Shown: positions 24,925-34,801, counted from the first letter of the stretch. The stretch is 38,610 nucleotides of DNA from Rubripirellula sp. (GCA_012270065.1 JAAXJB010000086.1:1-38610); one strand, 5' to 3'. Numbers and translations are program-made. The notes: generated by a model not told the origin, from the sequence alone.

Positions 24925-27876
24925 GTGCGGGAACTTTTGGCGATCTCCAAAGATGGTTGCATAGGGCGATCAGGCTTTCAGGTTTTGTTTGTTTGTTCAG
25001 TTCTTGCCATTGCTGGTTGCGGCGACAGTGAACAAGATGCCAAATCGGGAAACGAGCCACGTTCTGCAGAAACCGATCGTGTTGTTATTGCCGGGCAGCA
25101 ACTGGAACTTGGCCACTGGGATGCTGCCGCAGAAATGGCTTACCTCGCCCTCGTTGAGTCACCTGACGACCATGACGCGACAATCGTTGCAGCTAAGGCT
25201 GAGGCAGCCAGGGGAGAGCCTTTGATCGCTGTCCGGTTACTTCGTTCGCTCGATCTGGGTTCTCGTCGAGGAAAAGAAGTTGCCACATTGCTCATTGAGC
25301 AGCACTTGGCATTGAGTGAGCCGTGGGAGGCAGCGGACGTGTTGTTGTCGGCGCTCATTTTGTATCCGCAAGAAGAACATTGGCGTGTTCAGGCGTGGGG
25401 ACTATTGAATCGGTGTGGCCGGCGTCATGAAGGTGCAGTCCAGGCCGCTTGGCTTTGTCGTCACGGCAAGGCCAGCAGGCAGCATCTTGAATCACTGGTT
25501 TCTTGCTCTTTTGCTTATCCTTTGCCAGATATTTCCGGACTTGATGCAACCGATTTTGAGGAGGGGCTTGGCAGAGCAAGGTTTTATTACACCTTGCAGG
25601 ACTATCGCAGAGCAATTGATGAACTTCGGGATGATCGTTTTTCCCGATATGCGAAGCGGCCCGTGTCACTGGCTCTTGAGGGACGCTTGCTTACCGAACT
25701 GCAGATGTTTGATGAAGTTCCGGAGTGGTTTGCAAGGTGTGATTCCCGCGTTCAGCTGTACGGTGATTACTGGGCGGCTGTCGGTACCTTTCTATTTGAC
25801 CAGCAGAATTATGACGGTTCAGTCGCAGCCTTGTTGCGTGCGATTGCGCTGGACCCAACAGATCGTATTTCTGTGCAACGGATGTCACGCGGCCTGGCGG
25901 CACTGAAGCGAGCAGAGGACAGCGCTCAGTTTCGCTATCGTGGGACGCAGCTGGCAAAGTGCGAGCAGGCCCTTGAAAAAATGTCTGAGCCTTCTGAGTT
26001 GCAGATTCGAGTGAGGGAGTTGCAGGGCTTGTTCCTTGAGTTGGGACGCCCTTTTGAAGCCATTGGCTGGACTCTGCTGGGGGCCAGTTCAAGGCGACAG
26101 AGATTGGCAGTTGATCAGCAACGGCAGGTCTTGATCCAGCAGCCGGAAGTGTTGAATATCGCCTCCGAGTCAGCTCTGCTTGGATTGAAGCATGAGGACT
26201 TCACTGACCTCTCAAACCTTCAACAATGGATGGGAGGCGGTCAGGGACTGGCAGAATTGGAAAGGGAGTATCTTGAATCAGGGGTGTTGCCGAAACTTAC
26301 GAATGTGGCCGAAGAACTTGGTCTCAAGTTTCAGTGGTATCAGGACTTCGAAGTGAATCCAACTTCCATTCCTATCCACGAGTCGCTCGGTGGTGGCATA
26401 GGAGTTCTGGATTATGATCTTGATGGCTGGCCCGATTTGTACATCGGTCAAGGTTCAGGTGAGCCACCGTCGAGCCGGTGTACACGTTCGAGTATCCTGT
26501 TTGCCAGAAAGGATGATCGCTTTGCTGATTGCACGGGCCTGGCAGGGGTTTCCGACTACAACTACTCTTCCGGGATCGCTGTCGGGGATGTCAATCAGGA
26601 TGGATTTCCGGATCTGCTTCTGGGAGCGTTGGGACGCAACCGCTTGCTGATCAATAACGGCGATGGCACGTTTACTGATCACACGAAGCAACTCGGGATT
26701 CAAGAGGACCGTTTCACCTCGTCGCTGGCAATTGGTGATATCAATGGAGACGCGTTGCCAGATCTATATGAGGTGAATTATATCGAAATGGAAGGAGGCT
26801 TCGAGTTACCCAAAAAAGGACCCGGGGGACGCGAAATCCTGCCATCGCCATTGCTTCATTACCCAGACTCCGATCGATGGTTGCAGAATCTCGGAGATGG
26901 GACTTTCAAGCCACACTCCATTGACCGTGGAATTGCGGAACCAGGAACTGGGCTGGGTATTGTGATTACCGATTTTGATGAAGATGGTTCGAATGAAATA
27001 TTCGTAGGAAACGATGTGCGTCCGAATCACTTTCTTTCCCTGATTGGTGATCAGAAGTTTGAAAACTCAGCCGATGCGAGGGGACTTGCAAATGGGTTTG
27101 AGGGGACAGCAAACGGTTGCATGGGAATTGCGACAGGAGATTTTAACCGTGACTTGAAGATTGATCTGCACGTGACCAATTACTTCAATGAGGCAGCCAA
27201 CCTGTTTTTACAGGCTGAAGCACGTGGCTTCACTGATCAGGCCATCCGTTATGGTGTGGCTGAGGTGAGTAGATCGAATGTTGGCTTTGGCACCAAGGCG
27301 GTCGATTTTGACAGGAATGGCTGGTTGGATTTGGCCGTGACCAACGGGCATATTTTTGATCTGAGGGTTGCTGGTCATCCCTTTCGGATGTTGCCGCAAA
27401 TCATGATGAATTCCGGAAGAACGTTTGGTGCCAGTGATGTGCAGGGTGATGATGATTACTGGGATACACCTGTACTTGGCCGAACAATGGTGAAGTTGGA
27501 TCACAATTGTGATGGAGCGCTGGACTTGGTGATCGGTCATCTCGATCACCCACTCGTACTGCTTGAAAATCAGACAACCTCGCCTTATCCATGGCTGCAG
27601 ATTCAGCTTGTTGGAACAAAAAGCGAACGAAATGCGATTGGCGCCCGTATCAGAGTCATTACTGACCGCGCTGTCTTCGCGCAGTGGGTCACTTCGGGCG
27701 ATGGTTATCTGTGTAGTGATGAAACAGTGATTGACTTTGGTTTGGGGAATGCTGGTTCAATTCAGCGTGTCGAAGTCGATTGGCCATCCGGGCTGCGACA
27801 GACTTTCGAGAATGTGAATGCCGGTCACAGGTACCTGCTCATTGAAAATCAGAATCAGCCTTTTGTCTGTTGGTGA
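24925..27876 (+). CDS. TPR / FG-GAP / ASPIC-UnbV (CRTAC1-like) lipoprotein, paralogue 1
   Basis: About 983 residues. The signal region ends in the lipobox 'VLAIAGC' (Cys32 with this start). Residues about 50-440 are helical with TPR-like repeats, e.g. 'YGDYWAAVGTFLFDQQNYD' and 'LFLELGRPFEAIGW'. From about 455, seven FG-GAP/VCBS-like blades carry Ca-binding-type loops: 'DYDLDGWPDLYIG', 'GDVNQDGFPDLLLG', 'GDINGDALPDLYE', 'DFDEDGSNEIFVG', 'GDFNRDLKIDLHV', 'DFDRNGWLDLAVT' and 'DHNCDGALDLVIG'. The last 90 residues are an ASPIC/UnbV domain ('KSERNAIGARIRV' ... 'VDWPSGLRQTF'). Function unknown; surface binding or scaffolding is inference. The frame is open to a GTG at 24877, 3 bases after the recA terminator; GTG 24925 or TTG 24937 is more plausible. 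Closest relative is the next gene. Confidence 0.88.
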   Translation: MRELLAISKDGCIGRSGFQVLFVCSVLAIAGCGDSEQDAKSGNEPRSAETDRVVIAGQQLELGHWDAAAEMAYLALVESPDDHDATIVAAKAEAARGEPLIAVRLLRSLDLGSRRGKEVATLLIEQHLALSEPWEAADVLLSALILYPQEEHWRVQAWGLLNRCGRRHEGAVQAAWLCRHGKASRQHLESLVSCSFAYPLPDISGLDATDFEEGLGRARFYYTLQDYRRAIDELRDDRFSRYAKRPVSLALEGRLLTELQMFDEVPEWFARCDSRVQLYGDYWAAVGTFLFDQQNYDGSVAALLRAIALDPTDRISVQRMSRGLAALKRAEDSAQFRYRGTQLAKCEQALEKMSEPSELQIRVRELQGLFLELGRPFEAIGWTLLGASSRRQRLAVDQQRQVLIQQPEVLNIASESALLGLKHEDFTDLSNLQQWMGGGQGLAELEREYLESGVLPKLTNVAEELGLKFQWYQDFEVNPTSIPIHESLGGGIGVLDYDLDGWPDLYIGQGSGEPPSSRCTRSSILFARKDDRFADCTGLAGVSDYNYSSGIAVGDVNQDGFPDLLLGALGRNRLLINNGDGTFTDHTKQLGIQEDRFTSSLAIGDINGDALPDLYEVNYIEMEGGFELPKKGPGGREILPSPLLHYPDSDRWLQNLGDGTFKPHSIDRGIAEPGTGLGIVITDFDEDGSNEIFVGNDVRPNHFLSLIGDQKFENSADARGLANGFEGTANGCMGIATGDFNRDLKIDLHVTNYFNEAANLFLQAEARGFTDQAIRYGVAEVSRSNVGFGTKAVDFDRNGWLDLAVTNGHIFDLRVAGHPFRMLPQIMMNSGRTFGASDVQGDDDYWDTPVLGRTMVKLDHNCDGALDLVIGHLDHPLVLLENQTTSPYPWLQIQLVGTKSERNAIGARIRVITDRAVFAQWVTSGDGYLCSDETVIDFGLGNAGSIQRVEVDWPSGLRQTFENVNAGHRYLLIENQNQPFVCW

Positions 27877-28212
27877 AAATTTGGTGGATTGGTCTGAGGC
27901 CGGAATGTTTGACGCGGATTCGTTAACAACAGAGAATCTGCATTGTCACATGTGTTGAATGTCAAATTCATTACACTTGGCTCTACAATGCGATACCCTG
28001 AATACGAACCGGGAAACTGCTCGACTTGTTGACTGGTGCTGTTGATCAGGCTGATTGACTGATCCTTCACCTCATGGTGTGCTTTTTGGGATATTGAGAT
28101 GTTGGCATTTGCAGTCAGGTTTTCGGATCTTGGGCTGCAAGTACTCATGCCTGTACCAAACATATGCCCGACTCTGCAGGTGATTCGGCGGGTTTTGAAT
28201 TGAAGATGAACG
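27877..28212. other. 336-base gap between paralogues 1 and 2
   Basis: No gene is seen. A perfect 6-bp GATCAG/CTGATC repeat lies at about 28043-28063, and a short CACC/GGTG stem followed by a T run (about 28067-28086) may be a weak terminator. The rest shows no clear signal. Confidence 0.35.
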
Positions 28213-31206
28213 ATGGATTTGTTTGAACCGGACGATTTTTGTGGCAGTGCAACCACGCAGAGGCAGAGGATGTCAGGGTTTTGCGTCTCTTTGTTCGTGA
28301 TTGCTTTTTGCTTCGTGGGTTTGGCAGGTTGCAGTCAGGAAAAGCAAACCGCAACATCAGAGCAAAATGACGACCTGAAGAGTGGTGATGAAACGCCAGT
28401 CAGCCATTTGGCGGAAGCCAGACGAAAGTTGCAGACGCGTGCTTACGATGCAGCAGCCGATTCTGCGGCGAAGGCCCTGCTGCAGGATCCAGATAACAGT
28501 GATGCACGATTAGTCGCGAGTGAAATCGAAGTTGCAAGAGGCAATTATCAGGTTGCCATCGACCTTGCTGATTCAATTCCCATTGAATCACGGCTTGGGC
28601 CACAGGCGGTGACTTTGCGTGTCAAGGCTCTTCGCAGATTAGGACGGCATGATAATGCTGCGGATTTGTTGATGCTCGCGCTGAGACGTCATCCTGGCCA
28701 GGAGACTTGGCGGCATCAGTGCTGGCAATTGTTGAACCGGGTGGGGCGTCGGGAAGAGGCATCGAAACAGGCTGAGCTGCTTTGCAGGATGGGAGTTGCC
28801 AATTTGTATGAGATGCAGTCTCTGGTGCGACGGACAGAATCATTTCCGACACTGCTTCGCGATGATGAAAAACCAGAACAGTTTTTTGATTCAGGGCTTG
28901 GGATGGCACGTTGGTATTTCACGAAATTGGATTACCGAAAGGCACTCATTGCACTTCAGGAGGAAAAAGAATCGGGTTTCCGTACTCCTGCCGCAAAAGC
29001 ACTGTACGGTCGTCTTCTTGGTGAGACTCAGGCGTTTGAAGAGTTTCCATCATGGCATGCTGAAAAAAGTGAGGCGATGAAGGAACTGGGTGATTACTGG
29101 GTCGCCTTGGGAACCTATTTTTTTGACAAGAGACTTTATTCATCATCGGCCCATGCTCTGCTGCAGGCGGTTTATCGGAACCCAAGTGACCGGGTGGCCT
29201 TTCAGCGTTTGGCCAAGGTTTTTGATGCCTTGGGCCGGTCAGAGGATGCAGCGCAATATCGAGCACGTGGGATTCTGGTTTCGGACACTGAATTCGCAGC
29301 AGAAGAAATTTACAAGTCACAGAGTGATCTTGCGATGGTCAAGCGAATGGCTCGCTATATGCAGGACCTTGGGCGTCCATTCGAAACTTTGCAGTGGACA
29401 ATGATGCTGTTGCCCGCCAACGCATCTCAGCAGCGGGAAGTGATTGCCCTCCAAAGACGGGGATTTCTTGAAAAACCAGAGATCTCGCTCATGGCTGCTG
29501 AATCGGCGCTTTCAGGAAATGCTCCCCCTTCGTTTTCCATTGTCGAGGGTCTTGCCTTGCTAGGCTCATCCCCTGAGAAGAATGAACCGGTCGCTGTGGA
29601 CCAGATTGAACCGATCGCAACTCCGAGTCTTTTCAATGTTGCTTCTGATGTTGGCTTGGATTTCACCTGGTACAAGGATACCGAAATTGACTTGAAGTCC
29701 ATCCCAATTCATGAGTCGATTGGTGGTGGAATTGGTGTACTTGATTACGATCTGGATGGATGGCCGGATGTCTATCTTGGTCAGGGATCCGGAGAACCTC
29801 CAACTGGCAAGTGCACGCGATCCAGTTTGTTTGCGCGAAATATGGCTGGTGCATTTGACGACGTCACGCAACTCGCTGGTGTCAGTGACTTTAATTACTC
29901 ATCAGGAATAGCTACCGGCGATGTCAATCAGGATGGATTCATTGACCTGTTCATCGGCAGCCTTGGTCACAATCGCCTTCTCATTAACAACGGCGACGGT
30001 ACGTTTCATGATGCGACAATAGCGTTGGGAAAAGTCGACGACAGATTTACCACATCGCTTGCCATCGCAGATGTGAATTCGGATGGTTTGCCCGACCTGT
30101 ACGAAGCAATTTACATTGAAATGGACGGGGCCTTTGATTTGCCAAAGAAAGATGCAGATGGGAGGGAGTTACAGCCTTCGCCTCTTAAACACTTTGCAGA
30201 TTCTGATCGCTGGTTTGAGAATCAGGGCAATGGTCTGTTCGAAGCGAGAACCATTTCACGTGATGTTGCAAAACCCGGTACCAGTTTGGGACTCATCGTG
30301 ACAGATTTCAACGGAAACGGGCAAAACGAAGTGTTTGTTGGAAACGATGTGCGTGCCAATCACTTTCTGGTGCAGAATGGGGAAAATGGGTTCAGCAATG
30401 CAGCTGATATCAGCGGTGTAGCAAACGGCTTCAGCGGAGCAGCCAATGGTTGTATGGGCATTGCCCCGGGTGATTACAACCGCGATGGCGAACTTGATTT
30501 GTTCATTACCAATTTTTCCGAAGAGTCCGCCAATCTCTACATCCAGCAGACTGCTGGTGGTTTCACTGATCTTGCGATCAGGTATGAGATTGACACCATC
30601 AGCTTGCCCCTTGTGGGGTTCGGCACCAAAGCAATCGATCTGGACCGGAATGGCTGGTTGGACCTGGTTGTAACGAATGGCCACATTTTTGATATGACCT
30701 ATTATGGGGAGGATTACCAGATGGCTCCGCAGTGTCTCATGTCACATGGAACACGATTTGAATTGACAGAAGTCGAAGATGAGTCAGGTTACTGGGATCG
30801 TGCCTATCTTGGTCGGACACTTGCATCGCTTGATTACGATCGTGATGGAGATCTTGATTTGCTTGTGAACCACCTTGATGAACCATTGGCTTTATTGCAA
30901 TCCGCTACCCGAACTGATGGCCAATGGATGCAATTGGAGGTCGTTGGTCGGAGTTGTGAACGTGATGCCATAGGAGCCCGCGTGATTGTCAGGACTGCCT
31001 CTGGTAATCACGCTCACTGGGTGACTGCAGGTGACGGATATTTCTGCAGTGATGAACCTGTTTTGGATTTTGGTCTTGGAGCTGATGTGGAAGTTGAATC
31101 AGTTGAGATCCGTTGGCCCTCCGGTGAATTGCAGGTGTTCAAATCACCCGAAGCGAATCGTCGGTATTTGATCGTTGAAGGTCACGAAGAACTGTACCAG
31201 CGGTGA
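28213..31206 (+). CDS. TPR / FG-GAP / ASPIC-UnbV (CRTAC1-like) lipoprotein, paralogue 2
   Basis: 997 residues from the ATG at 28213, lipobox 'FVGLAGC' (Cys40). A second ATG at 28270 has AGAGGCAGAGG directly upstream but would leave a signal without positive charge. The layout is the same as in paralogue 1: helical TPR-like half ('LGDYWVALGTYFFDKRLYS', 'MQDLGRPFETLQWTM'), propeller from about residue 470 ('DYDLDGWPDVYLGQGSGEPP', 'GDVNQDGFIDLFIG', 'DVNSDGLPDLYEA', 'DFNGNGQNEVFVG', 'GDYNRDGELDLFIT', 'DLDRNGWLDLVVT', 'DYDRDGDLDLLVN') and ASPIC/UnbV from about 903 ('RDAIGARVIV', 'GDGYFCSDEPVLDFGLG', 'IRWPSGELQVF'). Shared idiosyncratic stretches with paralogue 1 ('SIPIHES(I/L)GGGIGVLDYD', 'CTRSS', 'ANGCMGIA') point to a fairly recent tandem duplication. 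Confidence 0.9.
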   Translation: MDLFEPDDFCGSATTQRQRMSGFCVSLFVIAFCFVGLAGCSQEKQTATSEQNDDLKSGDETPVSHLAEARRKLQTRAYDAAADSAAKALLQDPDNSDARLVASEIEVARGNYQVAIDLADSIPIESRLGPQAVTLRVKALRRLGRHDNAADLLMLALRRHPGQETWRHQCWQLLNRVGRREEASKQAELLCRMGVANLYEMQSLVRRTESFPTLLRDDEKPEQFFDSGLGMARWYFTKLDYRKALIALQEEKESGFRTPAAKALYGRLLGETQAFEEFPSWHAEKSEAMKELGDYWVALGTYFFDKRLYSSSAHALLQAVYRNPSDRVAFQRLAKVFDALGRSEDAAQYRARGILVSDTEFAAEEIYKSQSDLAMVKRMARYMQDLGRPFETLQWTMMLLPANASQQREVIALQRRGFLEKPEISLMAAESALSGNAPPSFSIVEGLALLGSSPEKNEPVAVDQIEPIATPSLFNVASDVGLDFTWYKDTEIDLKSIPIHESIGGGIGVLDYDLDGWPDVYLGQGSGEPPTGKCTRSSLFARNMAGAFDDVTQLAGVSDFNYSSGIATGDVNQDGFIDLFIGSLGHNRLLINNGDGTFHDATIALGKVDDRFTTSLAIADVNSDGLPDLYEAIYIEMDGAFDLPKKDADGRELQPSPLKHFADSDRWFENQGNGLFEARTISRDVAKPGTSLGLIVTDFNGNGQNEVFVGNDVRANHFLVQNGENGFSNAADISGVANGFSGAANGCMGIAPGDYNRDGELDLFITNFSEESANLYIQQTAGGFTDLAIRYEIDTISLPLVGFGTKAIDLDRNGWLDLVVTNGHIFDMTYYGEDYQMAPQCLMSHGTRFELTEVEDESGYWDRAYLGRTLASLDYDRDGDLDLLVNHLDEPLALLQSATRTDGQWMQLEVVGRSCERDAIGARVIVRTASGNHAHWVTAGDGYFCSDEPVLDFGLGADVEVESVEIRWPSGELQVFKSPEANRRYLIVEGHEELYQR

Positions 31207-31246
31207 AGAATATTGTGACAGTTTGCTTCGATATGCGGGAATTATC

Positions 31247-31285
31247 ATAGGCCGGACTGAGAGTTCCATCGGGTAGTCCGGCTAT
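31247..31285 (+). other. stem-loop between paralogues 2 and 3
   Basis: Arms at 31247-31258 and 31275-31285 pair over 11 bp with one bulged G and a 16-nt loop. No T run follows. It may stabilise the upstream mRNA end or act as a leader structure for the next gene, which starts 30 bases later. Confidence 0.45.
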
Positions 31286-31314
31286 CAAGAATCAAAAGAA
31301 ACCAAAGAAACTTC

Positions 31315-34300
31315 ATGATGAGATGTGTTGCTTTCGTCACATTTTGCGTTGCTTTGCTTTTTCTGGCGTTGCCGGGTTGTGGTCGGAATTCACAAAAGCA
31401 GGAGGACGCAAACAGACCGTCGGGCGGTTCGGTAAAGGACGTTGCGGGCGACGATGTAGCTGGACAGGATCAGAAACGTGGCGTTGTCGAGCCTATCACT
31501 CCCACCCGTCAGCAGGTGCTGCAGCAGGCTGGTAATCTTGCATCGAAGGGAGATTTTGAATCCGCATTACCACTTTTGCAACGTTTGTTGTTGGTGAATC
31601 CTGATGATGTAGAAGTTCTGTTTCAGACGGCATTGATGCATGCTGGTTGTGGCAGTCTGTCGGAAGCGATTGATTGTCTTGAAGGGATACCCGAAGACCA
31701 TCCAGAGGCTGGCATACCAGCATTGGGACAATCAGCTGACTGGTGTTTGAAACTCAATGATTTTGATGGAGCTATTGATCGTTACGAGAGGATTTTGGCG
31801 ATTGATTCTCGTTTGACCCGGGCACGCCGTCAGCTTGCTTACTTACTTAATCGGCAGGGACGGCGTCACGAGGCAGCAGTCCATGTGCGAGAGCTTTGTC
31901 GACAGGGAGATGTGCGACAGGATGAATTGCAGTCCCTGATCGTTCTGAGTGATGCAATGCTGTCCGATCCAGCAGGGGTCGCCAAAGGTGAGCTTGACTA
32001 CACACCCATTGGAGTCTCTGGAGAAGCAAGGAAACTGTTCACGGAACGTCGGTACGCGGAGGCAGCGTCAGTCCTGCGAGACGCTGTTGCCGGTGGTCAG
32101 GTACCGCCATCTGTTGTCGCGTTTTATGGACGTGCCGCTGCGGAGGCACAAGATGATGAAGCGTTTCGATGGTGGTTCGCGAGAACAGATGAAACAACGC
32201 GACAGTATGCAGAGTACTGGTCGGCCGTTGGTACTTATCTGGCAAGTGAGCGAGAGTTCTCGGCAGCTACTCGAGCATTCCTGGAATCTTTGGACCGCGA
32301 TCCCACGGACTTCATCACCATGAATCGTTTGCTTCAAGCACTGAAGATGCAGGGGAGAAATGATGAATATGAAAAGTGGGAAGGACGCTGGAAATCACTG
32401 CATGAAATTCTGCTGGATAGCAATGAACTGTCCGATTCGGCATCACCTGATCCAGTGTTGATAGAAGAATTGGCAGCCAGGTTGAATGCACTGGATCGAC
32501 GGCTTGAAGCTGTGATTTGGAAATCGATTGAAGCATATTATCGCCAGGCTTCCAAAGAAGCATTCAGCCACTGGAACGCAGAGCGACAGAGCATGGTATC
32601 TGCTGGCAAGGGATTTCCGGATCGCCGAGCACGTCTTTGTGATGTTGCATTGGATAGTTATCCTCTGCCGGATATCCAGCTGAACGCCAGTACTGTTGCG
32701 AATTCCGATCAGGAAAATACTGTCACCGCAGTTGCAAGAGACGCCTCATTTCGCAACGTTGCCAAAAATGTTGGGCTGAATCATGCCTTTGAGCTCACCG
32801 GAGAAAAAATCGAATCGGGATTTGCCATGTACCATCAGGCGGGTGGAGGAGTCGCAGTACTGGACTATGATCGGGACGGATTTCCCGACCTCTATTTTGC
32901 TCAGGGATCAGCAGCACCGCCAGAATTTGTATCGAACGAAAGTAATCTGCTTTTTCGAAACGTTGATGAAAAACTGCTGAACATAACTGAATATGCAGCG
33001 GTCGCCGATCGGCTGTACACCGTGGGTTGCACGACGGGCGATTGGAATCAGGATGGGTTTCCCGACTTGATCACGGCAAATATTGGTGCGAATCATCTGT
33101 GGATCAATAATGGTGATGGAACGTTCAACAAGTCTGTGCTGGACGGGAGTGATGATTTGCAACGGATGCCAGCATCAGTTGCCATGGCTGACTTGAATTC
33201 TGACAGTCTCCCTGATGTTTTTGAGGTGAATTACATCCAGGATGCTTCAATCGGTCGTCTGCCAGCGAGAGATGCTGATGGTGCAGTGATTGAGGCAGTT
33301 GGACCTGCAGATTTTGACGCGTGCTCGGATCGGATAGGTATCAATGATGGAAGAGGGAAAGCTGTTTTTCGAAAAATGACGGACCGCGAATCGGATACGC
33401 ACAAAGGTCTTGGTGTCGTCATTGCCAACCTTGATGGCCGTCCTGGGAATGACGTGTTTGTTGGGAACGACAAATCGGCGAATCAACTTTGGGTACGCGA
33501 TCCGAATCAGGGCATTTGGTCAGACATAGCAGTGGTCAATGGCAGTGCCTTGTCGTCGGGTGGTGCAGGAACCGCGAGTATGGGAATTGCCTGTGGAGAC
33601 TTCGACAGGAACTCGTTGCTGGATCTGCACATTGCAAACTTTCAGAATGAGAGTGTCTGTCTCTATTTGAATCGCGGTAGCTTTTTTCAGGATCGGGCTT
33701 CGCAATACAAACTGGGAGTCCCGAGTCGCGCCGTTCTTGGATTTGGGTCGCAGACGATTGACTACGATAACAATGGGTGGCTTGATATTGCTGTAACGAA
33801 TGGGCACATTGATAACTACAAAAAGATGAGTGGACCATTCCGGCAAATGCCCCAACTGTTCTGCAACCTCGGGACCCGTTTCGAATTGCTGTCCGTCAAT
33901 GATGGATCCGGATACTGGAATCAAGCTCATCTTGGGCGAGCGATGGCAACACTTGACTACAACCGGGATGGTCTGACAGACATCGTTCTTACCCACATTG
34001 GTGAAACATCCGCGCTTTTGAAGAACGAGACATCAGATGCCGGGCATTGCCTTCAGTTGGAATTGGCAGGTTGTCTGTCGGAGCGTGATGCGATTGGTGC
34101 AAAAGTCCAAGTTCAATACGCGAACGAGGTGTCAACAGATTTTGTTGTCGCAGGTGATGGGTATCTGTGCAGCAACGAGTCAGTGCTGACCTTTGGGCTC
34201 GGTGAAAGTGATCGTATCGATCGACTCAGCATTGAATGGCCATCTGGTGTGCGCCAGGAATTCCTTGATCTCGAAGTTGATCAGCGGTGGTTGCTGGTTG

Positions 34301-34341
34301 AAGGTCAGGATGAACTGTTTTCTCTATTCCGCCATCCTTGA
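31315..34341 (+). CDS. TPR / FG-GAP / ASPIC-UnbV (CRTAC1-like) lipoprotein, paralogue 3
   Basis: 1008 residues from the ATG at 31315. It has a short, classic lipoprotein signal ending 'LALPGC' (Cys22). The helical half has TPR-like repeats ('ALPLLQRLLLVNPDDVEVL', 'AIDRYERILAIDSRLTRAR', 'YWSAVGTYLASEREFSAAT'). The propeller starts at about residue 475 ('DYDRDGFPDLYFAQGSAAPP', 'GDWNQDGFPDLITA', 'DLNSDSLPDVFEV', 'NLDGRPGNDVFVG', 'GDFDRNSLLDLHIA', 'DYDNNGWLDIAVTNGH', 'DYNRDGLTDIVLT'). The ASPIC/UnbV domain is at about 910-1000 ('ERDAIGAKVQV', 'GDGYLCSNESVLTFGLG', 'IEWPSGVRQEF'). Some loops lack the full set of acidic residues, so fewer calcium sites than in paralogue 2 are likely. Clearly more diverged than copies 1 and 2 from each other, but collinear over the full length. 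Confidence 0.9.
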   Translation: MMRCVAFVTFCVALLFLALPGCGRNSQKQEDANRPSGGSVKDVAGDDVAGQDQKRGVVEPITPTRQQVLQQAGNLASKGDFESALPLLQRLLLVNPDDVEVLFQTALMHAGCGSLSEAIDCLEGIPEDHPEAGIPALGQSADWCLKLNDFDGAIDRYERILAIDSRLTRARRQLAYLLNRQGRRHEAAVHVRELCRQGDVRQDELQSLIVLSDAMLSDPAGVAKGELDYTPIGVSGEARKLFTERRYAEAASVLRDAVAGGQVPPSVVAFYGRAAAEAQDDEAFRWWFARTDETTRQYAEYWSAVGTYLASEREFSAATRAFLESLDRDPTDFITMNRLLQALKMQGRNDEYEKWEGRWKSLHEILLDSNELSDSASPDPVLIEELAARLNALDRRLEAVIWKSIEAYYRQASKEAFSHWNAERQSMVSAGKGFPDRRARLCDVALDSYPLPDIQLNASTVANSDQENTVTAVARDASFRNVAKNVGLNHAFELTGEKIESGFAMYHQAGGGVAVLDYDRDGFPDLYFAQGSAAPPEFVSNESNLLFRNVDEKLLNITEYAAVADRLYTVGCTTGDWNQDGFPDLITANIGANHLWINNGDGTFNKSVLDGSDDLQRMPASVAMADLNSDSLPDVFEVNYIQDASIGRLPARDADGAVIEAVGPADFDACSDRIGINDGRGKAVFRKMTDRESDTHKGLGVVIANLDGRPGNDVFVGNDKSANQLWVRDPNQGIWSDIAVVNGSALSSGGAGTASMGIACGDFDRNSLLDLHIANFQNESVCLYLNRGSFFQDRASQYKLGVPSRAVLGFGSQTIDYDNNGWLDIAVTNGHIDNYKKMSGPFRQMPQLFCNLGTRFELLSVNDGSGYWNQAHLGRAMATLDYNRDGLTDIVLTHIGETSALLKNETSDAGHCLQLELAGCLSERDAIGAKVQVQYANEVSTDFVVAGDGYLCSNESVLTFGLGESDRIDRLSIEWPSGVRQEFLDLEVDQRWLLVEGQDELFSLFRHP

Positions 34342-34517
34342 GTCAGCAGTTGCTTCTGCATCAGGTTGAGTAGGAACGCTGTGCAGTTGACAAATGCGTC
34401 GCCCTTTCAAAAAGCGAGCCAATATGCCTGTTTGGTTTGTAAGCTGGTTTTTGCGTCATGCAGGATGGCAGGCAAACGGAAGGGGTGGTGAGCTTCCGGG
34501 ATCTGACAATGGGATAC

Positions 34518-34549
34518 TTGCAAGATCACTCGGGTTGAACCATTATAAA
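34518..34549 (+). promoter_or_regulatory. weak candidate promoter for the small lipoprotein gene
   Basis: TTGCAA at 34518-34523 and TTATAA at 34543-34548 lie 19 bases apart, about 60 bases ahead of the start codon. The spacing is longer than ideal, so this is only a suggestion. Confidence 0.25.
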
Positions 34550-34606
34550 GGCGTACCGTCAGGAATACGTTCCGAAACTCTCCCTCGAAATGAATTGAGA
34601 ACAAAC

Positions 34607-34801
34607 ATGAAAAAGCTGTCACTTGCATTTGTCGCAATAATCTGTCTGTCGCTCACCGGTTTGACTGGATGTGGTGGTTCGGGTGAGACAAAAGTGATTG
34701 AGAATGAAGGTAATATTTCTGGCGTGTCGGAAGACCAGCAGAAGCAAATGGAAGAAGAAATGTCCAAGGGTGGCGGATATTCAAGCCAGGGCAGCAACTG
34801 A
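34607..34801 (+). CDS. small lipoprotein, function unknown
   Basis: 64 residues. 'MKKLSLAFVAIICLSLTGLT' is a textbook lipoprotein signal followed by Gly-Cys22-Gly. The mature part is only about 43 residues, polar, with an acidic Gln/Glu/Met-rich helix ('SEDQQKQMEEEMSKGGG') and a Gly/Ser-rich tail. The frame is open upstream to 34394, but the upstream translation has no signal features, so ATG 34607 is taken. Small lipoproteins of this style are frequent in planctomycetes (recollection). It lies between the tandem and the convergent large lipoproteins and is followed by a strong terminator. Confidence 0.8.
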   Translation: MKKLSLAFVAIICLSLTGLTGCGGSGETKVIENEGNISGVSEDQQKQMEEEMSKGGGYSSQGSN

